A stretch of DNA of 64,000 bases from Acheta domesticus (Eukaryota > Arthropoda > Insecta > Orthoptera > Gryllidae): NCBI GenBank assembly GCA_031308135.1, contig JAHLJT010009436.1, positions 161,360,885 through 161,424,884 of the forward strand. Direction: 5' to 3'. Shown here one piece after another: positions 12,712-22,964 of this stretch (position 1 is the first letter of the stretch; each line of letters opens with the position of its first letter). The notes below the pieces were generated by a model, which did not search any database, was not told the origin of the DNA, and saw only the letters and a program-made list of their open reading frames with translations. A program made the translations under genes and the position numbers.

Positions 12712-13063
12712 CAGGGGCGGATCTAGCCCATGGCACTGCCTGATATCACGCATCATTTCATTCCCACCACCCCTCACCCCCACCTCCCTCGTTTCAGAGC
12801 AGCCGGGTTCAGTCCTAAGATCAACAATACGGGAAAGTTAGATGTGGAACTCCCGAGTAATAAAAATATGGCCGTGACCATTATAAGGTTTCAGTTGTGG
12901 CAATTGAGGCTTTACAAGTTGGAAACCTCTGCTATACAAAATTGTTTAAATAATTATATAATTGGAACCTAAATATATAAATTAGTTTTGCCAAATAAAG
13001 GAAGGTAAAGGAACACTCCAGGCCTTTTGGGCGGGGGGCGTGGCCCCCATGGATCCGCCAGTG
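12712..13063. mobile_element. Non-autonomous hAT-type element (352 bp)
   Basis: The left terminus reads CAGGGGCGGATCTA. The right terminus, read on the minus strand, is CACTGGCGGATCCA, so the short terminal inverted repeat matches at 11 of 14 positions. A perfect 8-bp duplication, GCTAGGCG, flanks the element. An 8-bp duplication with short CA-starting inverted repeats is the known signature of hAT transposons. The interior is AT-rich and too short to encode a transposase, so the element depends on one elsewhere. The small open frame inside (from 12730) is not a recognised protein. The insertion splits a minisatellite, and removing it together with one duplication restores the tandem register. 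Confidence 0.85.
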
Positions 13064-13071
13064 GCTAGGCG
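13064..13071. repeat. Target site duplication, right copy
   Basis: GCTAGGCG. Identical to 12704-12711. The minisatellite resumes immediately after it. Confidence 0.85.
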
Positions 13072-13111
13072 GGCGCAGAGAGGTGCGAGCTCTGCCGGTG
13101 TTCCACTAGCC

Positions 13112-13165
13112 AGCACTGACGCGGCCCGGCCCCGGCCCGGCCCGGCCCCGGCCCCGACCCGGCGC
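13112..13165. repeat. CCGG-rich simple repeat
   Basis: A run of GGCCC and GGCCCC units (GCCCGGCCCCGGCCCGG-like) in a GC island that extends to about 13330. Low-complexity DNA with no coding signal. Confidence 0.8.
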
Positions 13166-13844
13166 CCGCTATTGGTATTCCCATTCCACGAGGAATGCGC
13201 CGCTCCGCCTGTAAGACCGGTTCCGCCTTACATAACGTGCTGGAGCGCCAGTGCGTGTGCGTGCATGTGCTCTGCTGCAGTGCGTTCTGTGCGGTTCGCT
13301 ACCATTAAGGGAATTAAGGATGGCGTTTTCGGAAAAAGTTAAATTTGAAATAAGTTATTAAGAAAACTCTCTATTCAGCCGTCTTATTTGGACTGCTTGA
13401 TGGTATTTATTCCAAACACAGCATGCAAATGCATATTAATTATTTGTATAATCACTGTTTTTTGGAGTGTTCTTTTATTTTTGAAAAAAAAAATCATTTT
13501 TTTGTGGAATAGTTTTTCTATATCTACTATTCCTAGATTTGTCACTGATTAAATACGTTTACATATGTGTAGTGTGTGTGTATTTACGTCCCATATCAGT
13601 GCATGTCAATGTGTGTGATGAGTGGCGTCGCTTCTGCGTTGACCGAGTTGTGTGTGTTTGTAGCCACCTTAGCATATGTGCGGCGTCACTCCCTGTAACT
13701 TTCTCCTGCGCGACCACGTGTTGAGCTCCGCAGTGAAGCCCGAGAGGAAGCGGCGACGGTGGCTGCGTGTCAGAGCTGTAATGAATGGACGTTTCGGAAT
13801 GTGGTTCATGGACGTTTCTGGGGGACATCCTTACGCGTGCATTC

Positions 13845-13853
13845 TGTGTGTGT

Positions 13854-13902
<49 letters not shown>

Positions 13903-13907
13903 TATGA
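13845..13907 (+). repeat. (GT)n microsatellite
   Basis: A long alternating GT run with a few GTAT interruptions. The region before it (13330-13840) is AT-rich, then rich in short TGTGTG phrases, with no gene. Confidence 0.95.
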
Positions 13908-14259
13908 GGGAGAGGGACTTCGTGCTTTGCGATAAACCTGCAACTGTGTCACTCCTCGACAAATCGCAGAAATTTAAAGAAAATTTGACCTTGGTGCCCT
14001 AGATGTTTAAACTTTATTTTTCTGTCAAGGGTATAAGCAAAAATATGAAACACGCTGGTTCCATTTTGATTGGTATAATGAGATTTCTAAACTCTTTGAG
14101 TATGTGGATGAAAGTATCGCTTAAGACCTCGCACTTCAATATATTCTATAATTCCTTTCTTTTTAAAATATATAAACATTATTAAAATTCTCCTTTCTTA
14201 TCGAGTGTGCACTTACATTGATTTCTGAACGATTTTAGAAAAGTAAATGTAAATGAAAA

Positions 14260-14815
14260 GGAAGAACAATTCTCTTTGTGGATGATACGAATATTCTTTG
14301 CAATAGAGAAACAATAAAAAGTACAATATCAGAAATTTCAAATTGATTTCGTATTAAAAAAATAATGGTCAATGAAAGGAAAATTGTTTCAATGCAGATT
14401 TCCATTTCATTTAAAGAATTGTATACTCCATTGAAAATGAACAATGTGCCGTTGACTGATGTTAAAGTACCAACATGATTTTTGGGGCTCGCAATTCAGT
14501 CAAACTTTAAATGGAACGTCCATTTAAATGAATTGAACACAATAAGTTCATTATGCTACGCGGTCAGGATTCTTTCAAAATCAGCCACCTTCGTGCGGCT
14601 CGTTGTGTATATTTCGCGTATGTTCCTTCCCGCAGGAGACACGGCATCATATTCTAGAAAAACACATCATAGCTCTCTGACTCCCTGATTTCAGAAAATA
14701 ATGGTACGAATAATAAACATATTCTATCCACGTGATTCCTATAAGCCTTGTTTATTAAGCTAGGAAATCTACCATTAGCTTGCCTCATGATTACGAATCA
14801 GCTTTTTTTAAAATA
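14260..14815 (+). pseudogene. Jockey-type LINE reverse transcriptase fragment
   Basis: One frame reads through the second half of a non-LTR reverse transcriptase. The catalytic FADD-box equivalent appears as LFVDDTN (14272-14292). It is followed by the MVNERKI segment and by the thumb-region signature FLGLAIQSNFKWNVHLNEL, which begins just after a nonsense codon, and then SSLCYAVR. This order matches the C-terminal part of jockey-like LINE reverse transcriptases. Breaks: TGA at 14344-14346 (at the usual Trp), TGA at 14476-14478 before FLG, TGA at 14686-14688, and a frameshift before KLGNLPLACL near 14757. Upstream reverse transcriptase domains and an endonuclease are absent, so this is a 5'-truncated dead copy. 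The exact clade is inferred from general resemblance. Confidence 0.8.
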
Positions 14816-16220
14816 AAATGACTTGAGGAAACTGAGCATCATCTAATTAGTGCTTCAAAGGGTGGAAATGAACGAAGAGAAAAACGGAACCGACATATAT
14901 TGATAATGGCTCCAGATGGAACCATCAGACCATGTCGTGATGGCGTCCTTGGAGGGAGACTTGAAAATACGCTGTTTTTTTCTGTATTCAAAATTCGATT
15001 AGAATATGGCGTAGGGTACAGATCACAGAATTATGAAAACGTGCACAGAATTCACTCCTCCCCGTAGCACGTCACACACAGTTTTTAACCGTTTTTGACG
15101 TAAAATAAATAAATAAATAAAGACAGTGCTACAAGAAAAAGATGTAAGAATAACACAACAGGCCAAGACATGATATAAGCCAAGGATCGATTTAATTTTT
15201 TGATTGTTTATGTTAGAAGTGTTTTTTGTTTCGCTTGGCATTTTACGTCCTTCTTGGCATTTTCTGTCCATTTTACGTTATAGTGCAAGTGCAGGTTGTA
15301 ATTGTTATAATTTCATAAGAGAGAATTTTCTGAAAATGAGTTATGTTTTCAGATAAATTACCAAAAAGGTTTCGTTAGCTGTCCCGCTAAGGGCACCTGC
15401 CTCTCCAGAGGTTCGGACCTGGTTTTTCATTGTGCGTTTTTGCGTTGTTATCCATTCAAACGATTGTGTTCTTTCCGAAAGTACGAGATCTTCCGCATTG
15501 TAGATCTTATATCATCTTCATGATAAACTAGTATTGGTGTGATGATTGTTCTTCCAAGAGGATGTGAAGTCATCAGTTTTTGAACTTTCTCGAACAAAAG
15601 GTGCAGAATTTGATCGCGCTACACTTTTCAGGGTTTCTATAGCCGGGGATTATATTACAAGTGTATTATTACCCATTAAATAAATGTAAGCAACATTTGA
15701 CGACAGCTCTATGCCGACAGTATTCAGCGTGAAGAAGAATCTAATTTACTTTTCTCGCGAATTTCAAATTAGGAATATTGATGACCGCGATTTCGACACT
15801 TCAAGCCAAGAACTCTTGGAATCCAGTCAGAACAACGTCACACGTGTGCAAACAGTACGTTGTTGATGTCTTCACTGTTCCCGATCGGTCGCTTGTAGAG
15901 AATTTAACTGCGTTTCTCCAGCTGGATCTTGAGTCAACACATTCCTGACCAAGTAGTAGAGGCGGGGATTGAGAAAGAAAATATTTTTGTTCTGTCGTAT
16001 GTGGTTAGAAAAACTTAGAAGGGTTAGTGATCACTGGCAGGTGTTGGGTTGTTAAGGTTGTTATTGTAATCACTTTTCTTTCTAAATATTATTAAAAAGC
16101 TGGTTTTAAAATATTGGAAAATTTTTATTCATTAAAATGAATGTCTCGGTTATAGTAATGCTACACTGGCACCTAAATCCAAAAAAATACCTCGGGAATG
16201 GAGTGAGTGTTCGGAGATAA
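14816..16220. other. AT-rich stretch, no recognised gene
   Basis: May contain further decayed LINE 3' sequence at its start. A weak tRNA-like stretch (GTCCCGCTAAGG then GAGGTTCGGACC) at 15380-15425 could be an old SINE head but fits the B box poorly. Nothing else is recognised. Confidence 0.4.
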
Positions 16221-16224
16221 CGAC

Positions 16225-16290
16225 ATTTCATAGTGTAGCGGGTAGCGCGCCTGTGGTTCCCCTGGGTTCAAATCCCGGGAAGAATTTGTT
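16225..16290 (+). mobile_element. tRNA-like SINE head
   Basis: An A-box-like TAGTGTAGCGGGTAGCG at 16231-16247 is followed at tRNA-like spacing by a perfect B box, GGTTCAAATCC, at 16265-16275. The B-box arm pairs CTGGG with CCCGG around the TTCAAAT loop. No acceptor stem is visible, so an intact tRNA gene is unlikely. A SINE body may continue towards 16500 but has no second copy here to set its end. Confidence 0.55.
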
Positions 16291-16724
16291 ATGTACAAAG
16301 CAGTTTCGTGGGAAATTTCCTCCGACTCCGTCCTTTCCTTGGCACTACTCGCCTACCCTTTGTCGCGCTTGTTACTGACCAAAGCGTCTGTCGTCGCGTA
16401 ATCTCAGCGCACGTGCCGTGACAAAGCGTGTCAGCAACTGCTGTCTGCGCGACACATCCACTGTGACGCCCCGTCAAAGTCGAAACCCCACGATAAAGTA
16501 ATTTTGGGGGGTGAATTTCTCAGCACTTTCCTTTCCTGCGTTTCTAGATTTTTTAAATAATTCCTTCATCTCAGCCATTTCGATCGTGAAGTAGAGAGTC
16601 TAGAAGTCTAATTGAAAGAGCTCTCTCTTATTTCCGTATTCATTATCTTCAAGGAAACTATTATTTCGGAGAACGTTGCTGCTCCAAACAAAGAATTTAT
16701 TTGGTGAGAAACACGCGCTTAGGA

Positions 16725-17440
16725 GGTGGACGAGTTGTGAACCGGTGGCCTGGGGCGAGGCTCATGAAACTCGTATACATCACGCCCCCGCGACGAGGAG
16801 CGTTTAACCGGTGTTCAACGCGGCAACTTTTTAACGGCGCCGCGCGGCGACATTTCCCGGCGCCCGGGCGCAACTCCTGGAATAGCCGCTGTTGCGCAGT
16901 TTTTACTCGGGGCACTAAACGTAAGCACACTTGTTTAATTAAAGTTGGATTTATGGAATTGCTTCCTGGGCGGAGGCGCGCGGTCCGCGTCTTTTCCAGC
17001 GGAGGGGGGGGAATCCACCCCCTCGCCGAGGGGCGTTATTCCCTGGCGATTAGGAAAATTGCGTTTCCTTTAAATTGTTGAAGTTGAGGGCTCGCCCCGA
17101 GCTCTCGTATTCCGGGATTTTTTACAGCCCTTTGGAAATGTAATTTTGGCCAGAGTCGTTTTATTAAACGACGGGTCGACGAAGTGGAGTTTCGGGTCTC
17201 CAGGTAAGCGGCCGAGCGTTGCGACCCCCCGCCCCCTCGCGCTGTCTCCGCTCGCCCACCCCCCTTGCTTCGGGCTGTGTTCCCGGCGGCGGTTAACTAA
17301 ATTACGGGCACGCTAAGTTACAATTGCCGCGGAACGCTTAAACAAACTCCGCTCGCGCCCCCGTCCCCACCTACCACTCTCCGCGTTCTACTCTCCACCG
17401 CCTCCGTTCCTCCGTCTCGACGTCGTCTCCTTCGTATTTG
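16725..17440. other. CpG-dense islands
   Basis: Several adjacent CpG-rich patches, including GGCGCCGCGCGGCG near 16837 and C-runs at 17225-17265. Overlapping open frames on both strands are Arg/Pro-rich with no domain. Islands like these can mark promoters, but no transcription start signal can be assigned from sequence alone. Confidence 0.45.
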
Positions 17441-17965
17441 TCACGTGTCATTCTCGTGTAGTTATCTTACCTCCGTTCCCTGCCGCACGTGGCCGCTCCA
17501 TTTTTCCCAATCAGTTTACTGCCCCATCTCCGTTCATCATACACCATATATCTTTCTACTTCCGTTATTCTTCATCCTATATGTTTCCGCAACTGATCAT
17601 CCTCAGGCCGTTGCCCGTCTCGAACTTAACTCCTTGGCTCCACATTCCCATCTGCGTCACTACTACTTCGTCCCCGTCGTGCTCGCCTCGACTCATCCTC
17701 ACCTCATTCCGGCCGTCTCCGACATCCTGTTGCTCCTCTCCGTCGCATCTCTATTCATCCTTCTCCGCCTCGTTTCCCTCTCTTTGTTCCGGAGCCCGTG
17801 TCACCCCGAACCCTGCACCCCCCCCGCGCCCCCCGCCCCTCGGCTACAGCGCCGACGCGGGCGCCTGTGTTCGCGCATTCCCCACACTGCGGCGCCGGGG
17901 CCCTGCTGGCGCGTTGCTCTCCGTCGCCGCCTATTAAACGCCGCGCGGTGTGTGCAGGCTGTTGG
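17441..17965. other. Pyrimidine-skewed, GC-rich block
   Basis: The plus strand is unusually rich in C and T (TCCTC, CCGTC phrases), becoming GC-rich towards 17960. A 187-codon plus-strand frame (17445-18008) and overlapping frames are open because of this skew, since stop codons need A and G. No protein family is recognisable, so I do not call a gene. Confidence 0.4.
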
Positions 17966-18009
17966 CGGTTTTGAGGTATCGCATTCAAACGAGGAGAACT
18001 GCAATTAAT

Positions 18010-18535
18010 TCTGGATATTCTCGGCTTAATTGTGTCGGTGAATCTCCGTTGTTGCACGGATGTTCGTGGCTGTGTTTATTCTTAGGCTAATGAGAATGCG
18101 CACGATGCATGTGGGGTGGAACGGCTTTAGTTTCGGTTTTTGTTTCCAGATTTTACTTTCTGCGCAATTCCAAAAGTAATTCACAATATGTCGATATTGA
18201 AGTATCGTTTAGCAAATTCTGAGTGATTGTAACTCGTAATAAATTCGAAAGTTAAGTGCATTTAGATATTGTACTTCGTATCGTAGTTTTTCTGTAGAAA
18301 AACCTCATTTTTTTCTTGCAGCATTACAATACTTTCCCTATACTGCGTAAACAGTATGCGGAAAATTAAAAATAACTAAATTAACGTAAATAACGTATCT
18401 TTTGTCAAATGTAATAAAAAATTAAGTTCACACATTTTCCACCCCGAGTTGTGGCGGCGCGGTGCTGACCCGCTTATAAATCCAGCGCTGTCTAATCCAA
18501 TTCCAAAACCAGTAGGCTGATCCATCGCAGGTGCT
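18010..18535. other. AT-rich stretch next to mariner remnant
   Basis: AT-rich with no recognised gene. The mariner terminal repeat begins at 18536, so this is its 3' flank. Confidence 0.4.
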
Positions 18536-18870
18536 TATGCGAGGACTATCCAGAGAGTAAGTTTCCTTCGGTCGCCAACAAAAGAAAATAATAGTTTTAT
18601 GGGAAAACTTTATTGCAGCAGATACAGCAAATGTACCATTTTCCACGAAATCACTACGAGAATATAGACATTTGTCATTTCAGGAGATGAAAATTTCGAT
18701 ATCTGTGTAGTAAAATACTGCCGGGTGGAGTAGATACAGGTGTTTGACGGGCACCTGCAAGTGCATCATTGTGTTACATGTAATGTAGGCTGGGCTGCAA
18801 TTTCTTGATGTGTAAAAAAAAGACTGCAATCGCCGGGATGAAATTCGTACCATAGGGTGAATGGTCAAAC
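18536..18870 (-). mobile_element. Mariner-family transposon, 3' remnant with broken transposase
   Basis: Read on the minus strand, this ends a mariner-type DD34D transposase. HPGDCSLF (around 18810-18837) fits the motif carrying the third catalytic Asp, usually LAPSDxHLF, with the Asp at 18829-18831. Downstream come HPAVFYYTDIEIFIS and NDKCLYSRSDFVEN (18638-18727), which align without gaps to the usual xPxEFYxxGIxxLxxRWDKCxxxxGDYVEK C-terminus. A stop replaces the usual Arg between the two blocks. A frameshift lies near the A8 run at 18813-18820. The element appears to end at TA (18536-18537), followed by the terminal-repeat-like GAGGACTATCCAGAGAGTAA. The 5' portion and the other terminal repeat are missing. 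Transposases of this family move DNA into TA dinucleotides; this copy cannot. Confidence 0.75.
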
Positions 18871-19134
18871 ACCTCGAAGCTGAACTGTTACAGAAGATCT
18901 ATTGTGAGCCGCGCCGTCTGTAGCTGACCGTACGACTTCTGTACTGTTCTACGACACAGGAATACAAAAAAAGTGATCCCACTGAAAGACAAATATCTCA
19001 CTTCTGCTGGTGATTACGTGGCAAAATAGTGACACATATGTCGAATCTGCTACCATAAAAATTTCCCTTGAAACTGTGTTTTCTTTTTGTTAGAAACTTA
19101 CTTTTCGGTAGTACCTCGTAAGGAGTACTGGATT

Positions 19135-19485
19135 ACAACGCGCGTGAAAACGCGGCTTCACTTTCCCCGGCACAGCGCGAGGTGCGTTTTGATCCGGAGC
19201 TGCAACACGGGGTTAGCCAACTTGTTTAGAGCGACTCCGCTCGCCGGCTGCAACCGGAGGAGCGGGGAAAGGCAAAGCGGGAAGGGTGGGGCGGGGAGTT
19301 GGCGTTGCACTGTTCTCGTTTGTAGCGGCAGTTAGCGAACAAGCAGCTGTTTGGAATCGTCCTCTCCTTTAAACGCTATCGATGGCGGCGCCAACTTTCG
19401 CGGTGCGCGGTGGTCGTGTGCTCGTGCAACTGGATCGCGGCGCTGCAACCCGCACCACGCAGGAGAGCCGGAAATTGTCGGGATG
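19135..19485. other. CpG-dense island
   Basis: GC-rich block with a GGGGCGGGG motif near 19288. No recognised coding sequence. The flanks (18871-19134 and 19490-21015) are AT-rich; a T-rich run at 19680-19708 and nothing else stands out. Confidence 0.45.
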
Positions 19486-21019
19486 AAACCTGTATCAAAG
19501 AGATGCTTTGTGCTTAGCTTAGCTGAGGTGGTTGTTGTGGTTTCATTCCAATCTGAAACGAAGTTGACGCAAACTTTCTTATAGAATACATTATGACCAT
19601 GTTGCAGAATAGTGCGAGGGGTTGATGGGGAAGATCAAAGACGAAGGAAGCAGTATGCACCCCTTTTGCTTCTTATTTCCGTATTTTCTTTTCTTTCTTT
19701 TTTTTTCATGGAAAACAATTTCTTGTCCTGGGACTTCTATGTACATTTGTAGGAAGTGAATGTAATTTGATGATATGAGAATGCCCGCATTTCGTTTTAG
19801 TAAAATACACGAGTTTGGTACATATTAGTAGCAATATTAAATCCAACATAAAATAAATTATGTACTTATTAATATTTAAAAGCAATTAATTTCTTTAATA
19901 TTCTGTGCGCCAACCTAACATTATCACATTACACAAATATATATACGTCTGATTGTTGAATATAATTCCTTGCCAACGTACTGTGTCGTAGGTAGTCGTT
20001 GAAGCACGTAGACTTTCTCCAAAGGAAGCGTGTTTTGTTGTCAAGTTCACTTTTACTTTCCCGTATACATAAGTATATGAGGAGTAATAAACGTTGTTGG
20101 CACGAGCGGCAAAAATTGATTCAGATTTGTTCGGGTAATTCAATAATTTGTAACAATCTTTGGCGCCAATTAACAGCGCAGAACATGTATTTGAAATGTC
20201 GCGCGTTCGAGGTTTTATTTTTCCCCAAAACCGCGAGCTGACTCTCCGAAGAGAGAGGAAATTCATCTGTCACAGGATGATCTTGGGATACCTTATGTGC
20301 TTTGCAAACACTGGTTCAACTAGTTACATTAATGCCCGACAGACGGCAGCAACTCCCCGACTCTTCGTTCTATCACGAAGAAATTCTTGCAAATTCCTAG
20401 AAAGTGTTTGTTTCCGTGGAAGACGCGACGGAATCATTGTTTGAAAATTCACAGCTACAGCAGTGGTTCCCGGCCGTCGTCTGGTCAGTACAGAAGCAGT
20501 ATACGCATGTGTATTCGCGTGCCAGGAAGATTGTATTCAAACTCAGGGAGGTTGGTAGCGATCAAAGCTATTTTCTCTAAGAACAAACAGCTTATTAGGC
20601 GTCGCGCCAAAACAGTTGCAGGCGACAAGGCACAGCCCTAACAACGAGCAAATAAGAGAGAGAGAACCGCTTTTCCCTCCGCCCAGACCAGGTAAAAACT
20701 GACAATTTATTCCTTGGTCAGTGAATCTGAAACACCAGTATTTTTGTAATATGCTACAATTGAATCACCAGGGAGAGGGGTTGCAATTTTCAGAACAAAT
20801 TTCATTGTTATACGAATATATCACAGGATGTTATGAAGGTTACAGCTTTTACCTATATTATTGCAAGCTTGGCTATCATGTTACGTGAACGTGGATCCTC
20901 TGTGCTATAGATGGTTGCCAATTTTGGCTGTATTATGGATTTGTTTTGTCGTTTTTTCGTCGGTATTTTGTTTCTTGTGAAAATTGAAAGGAGCCGGCCT
21001 GAAAAAGTCTGTAATTAAA

Positions 21020-21595
21020 AGTGGAGCTTCTGTGCGTGAGGTATCGCTTCTCCCCGCTTCCGCGACCGCCGTCACCTCTATCCTTGAGGCCCCTGCGCTC
21101 ACTCTCCGCCTCCGCTTCACTTTCGGCCAGATTCGCGACGCTCATTCCGCGAGCCAACCCGCTGATCACATTCCACCCCCGAACCATTCTGTTTCTGCTC
21201 TCTCTCCTTGGTCCAGTGCTTCCCGCTGCGATCCTTTTCGTCTTTCCGCTTCGCTCCCCGTACTTCGGCCCCGCCTTCTCTCTGTTTCGCCCTTGTGGCT
21301 CCGCTTGGGCTCCGTTCAGTGTGACGTGGGCCGTTGCGTACGCTCGCGTGGCGTTCCCCCTGATTAGCGGACGCAGTCGCTCCGCCGCCGCCGCGTAACA
21401 AGCATCCAAGACATGCCATTGTTCCGCCTAATGAGCTTGCGACTCGCAACTTTTGTGGATTCCCTGTATAGAAGAGCGACAGGTGAGCGGGCGGGCGGGC
21501 AGGGCGCGTTCATGAAGACGTCGCAACCGTCGAGGCGTGTCGCATTGCAGTGCACCCCCCCTGCCGCGCGAGGCCGCCGCACAGTGTGTAATTTC
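21020..21595. other. GC-rich block, pyrimidine-skewed in part
   Basis: GC and CpG rise for about 570 bases. Five or more overlapping frames on both strands are open, which is a composition effect. A CAGGTGAG splice-donor-like site at 21480-21487 follows a short open frame, but no conserved protein supports an exon. Confidence 0.4.
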
Positions 21596-22228
21596 AGGCA
21601 TCTAGCTCGTAAAAAATCATTTTTCGACCCAACTCCTATACATTTTTGGAGTTGCTCACAGTATTCTCCAATACCCAGAGCATCTGGCAACACTGTTTGT
21701 TTAATGTTTGGGATCACATTCGCGCCGTCGAACCCCTTCGATTGTTTGCGTTTGGAGAACGTCCCTGCGCGCCCTCACTGGAGTTTCAGCGTGCGCCTTT
21801 TCGACACGTGTTCTCAGGGAGATCCGCTGCAGGAGTATTCACTTCTTTGCTTCATATCGTAGTGTAAGGTACCTACTTTTCTATGAAACTTTCATTTTTC
21901 ATGTTCTGATTAAAGAACACAGCATTAAACATTTTTGAATATAAGATAGTAACATTTCCATAAAATTCTTCGGCTTTGTTTTTGTCGAGATATATAAAAA
22001 AAGTTACACGGAGTTACAGCGGGAAACTGGCACATTTAGTTTGCTTTATTATTCATTTACATGATACAATTAGTTCCAACTGCCCGAATTTGCCCCAATT
22101 CCAGAAATTAATATTTTTCAGAAACGATGCAGGCCATCCAAAGACGCGACTTGTTTGCCGTGTGGCGAACTCCTGCTAGTGCATTGCGAAATGAGGAAGT
22201 TCACCGTTTCGTTACAAAATAACTTTTT

Positions 22229-22964
22229 TTGCAAGACTGCTCAGATGATATATCTAAGTTGGTTAAGACCACCATTAATGTATTTCGTGCTCAAATAAGC
22301 TCTCGATTGGCGAAGTGCAACAGAACACTGGAACGTTTCCTGGAACGCTATTCATCCTGGCTTAATGAAGACGCTAATTTTGATAGTCGTGTTTATCTTG
22401 CCATGCCTTCAAGTAGTACCACTCCCACACCAAAGAGGACGCCCTTGTAAGCTTTTTGACACGTGTAGCGATTCTGGACAGTGGAAGAAAGCAAAAAAAA
22501 TCTGCGGCAGAATTGGTTGCCGTTACGCAAATGACGCTGCGTGCATCAGGAAAACGAGACGCTGCTAAATTAGTGGGAGATCTTTCCTTTTCCTCACCAC
22601 AGCGTGCCACAAAGCTGCGGAAAGCAAGAGAAGCAGCTCTCGAGGAGCAAAGAGTAATGAGCGCAGATCAGGCTTCAGCTTTCATCATTGATCTAAAACT
22701 AAACACTAATCAGTATAAAGAAATTCGTGAAAATGCAATGGAGTATGGTAATAAAATGTATCCACCTTACCACAATGTGCAAGAAGCGAAAAACTATGTT
22801 ATCCTCCGGATGAAAATATAGTTGTAACTGAAATCACTGCTGAAGTGCATTTACAAGCCTTACTGGACCATACTGCCCGCAGGTTGTGCAATTCGCAAAA
22901 AAGAATAATCAATGCTGCAGAAAATTGTAATAATAATTATTCTTTAGTATACAAGTGGGGATGA
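22229..22964 (+). pseudogene. Frameshifted ORF of a multicopy insect repeat family
   Basis: Three frames together give one continuous protein-like sequence. Frame 2 (from 22229) has CDDIS-like and ERFLERYSSWL segments. It shifts at about 22433 to KRGRPCKLF, an AT-hook-like KRGRP. It shifts again in the A8 run at 22493-22500 to ELVAVTQMTLRASGKRDA, ATKLRKA and YPPYHNVQEAK. It shifts once more at about 22785-22795, where one A of a run is missing, to YPPDENIVVTEITAEV and LLDHTARRLC, ending at TGA 22962-22964 after YKWG. I recall the same order of blocks in uncharacterised proteins repeated many times in insect and Hydra genomes, which suggests an element-borne gene. This is from memory and unverified. 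A C-terminal half is missing. No enzymatic motif is visible, so no function is assigned. Confidence 0.7.

Noticed and set aside
15365..15430. tRNA-like stretch with GAGGTTCGGACC
   Set aside because: B box departs from consensus, no pairing arm, no second copy.
16231..16275. Possible intact tRNA gene
   Set aside because: A and B boxes and a T arm are present, but no acceptor stem pairs, so it is listed as a SINE head.
17445..18008. 187-codon plus-strand open frame
   Set aside because: The strand is pyrimidine-skewed, so stop codons are rare. The hydrophobic look comes from CTC/TTC codons; no conserved motif is seen.
20455..20480. hAT-like terminus CAGTGGTTCCCGGCCG
   Set aside because: No matching inverted end or 8-bp duplication was found nearby.
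21413..21487. Exon candidate ending at CAGGTGAG
   Set aside because: A splice-donor-like site alone is common by chance. The short frame before it resembles no protein and no acceptor partner was identified.
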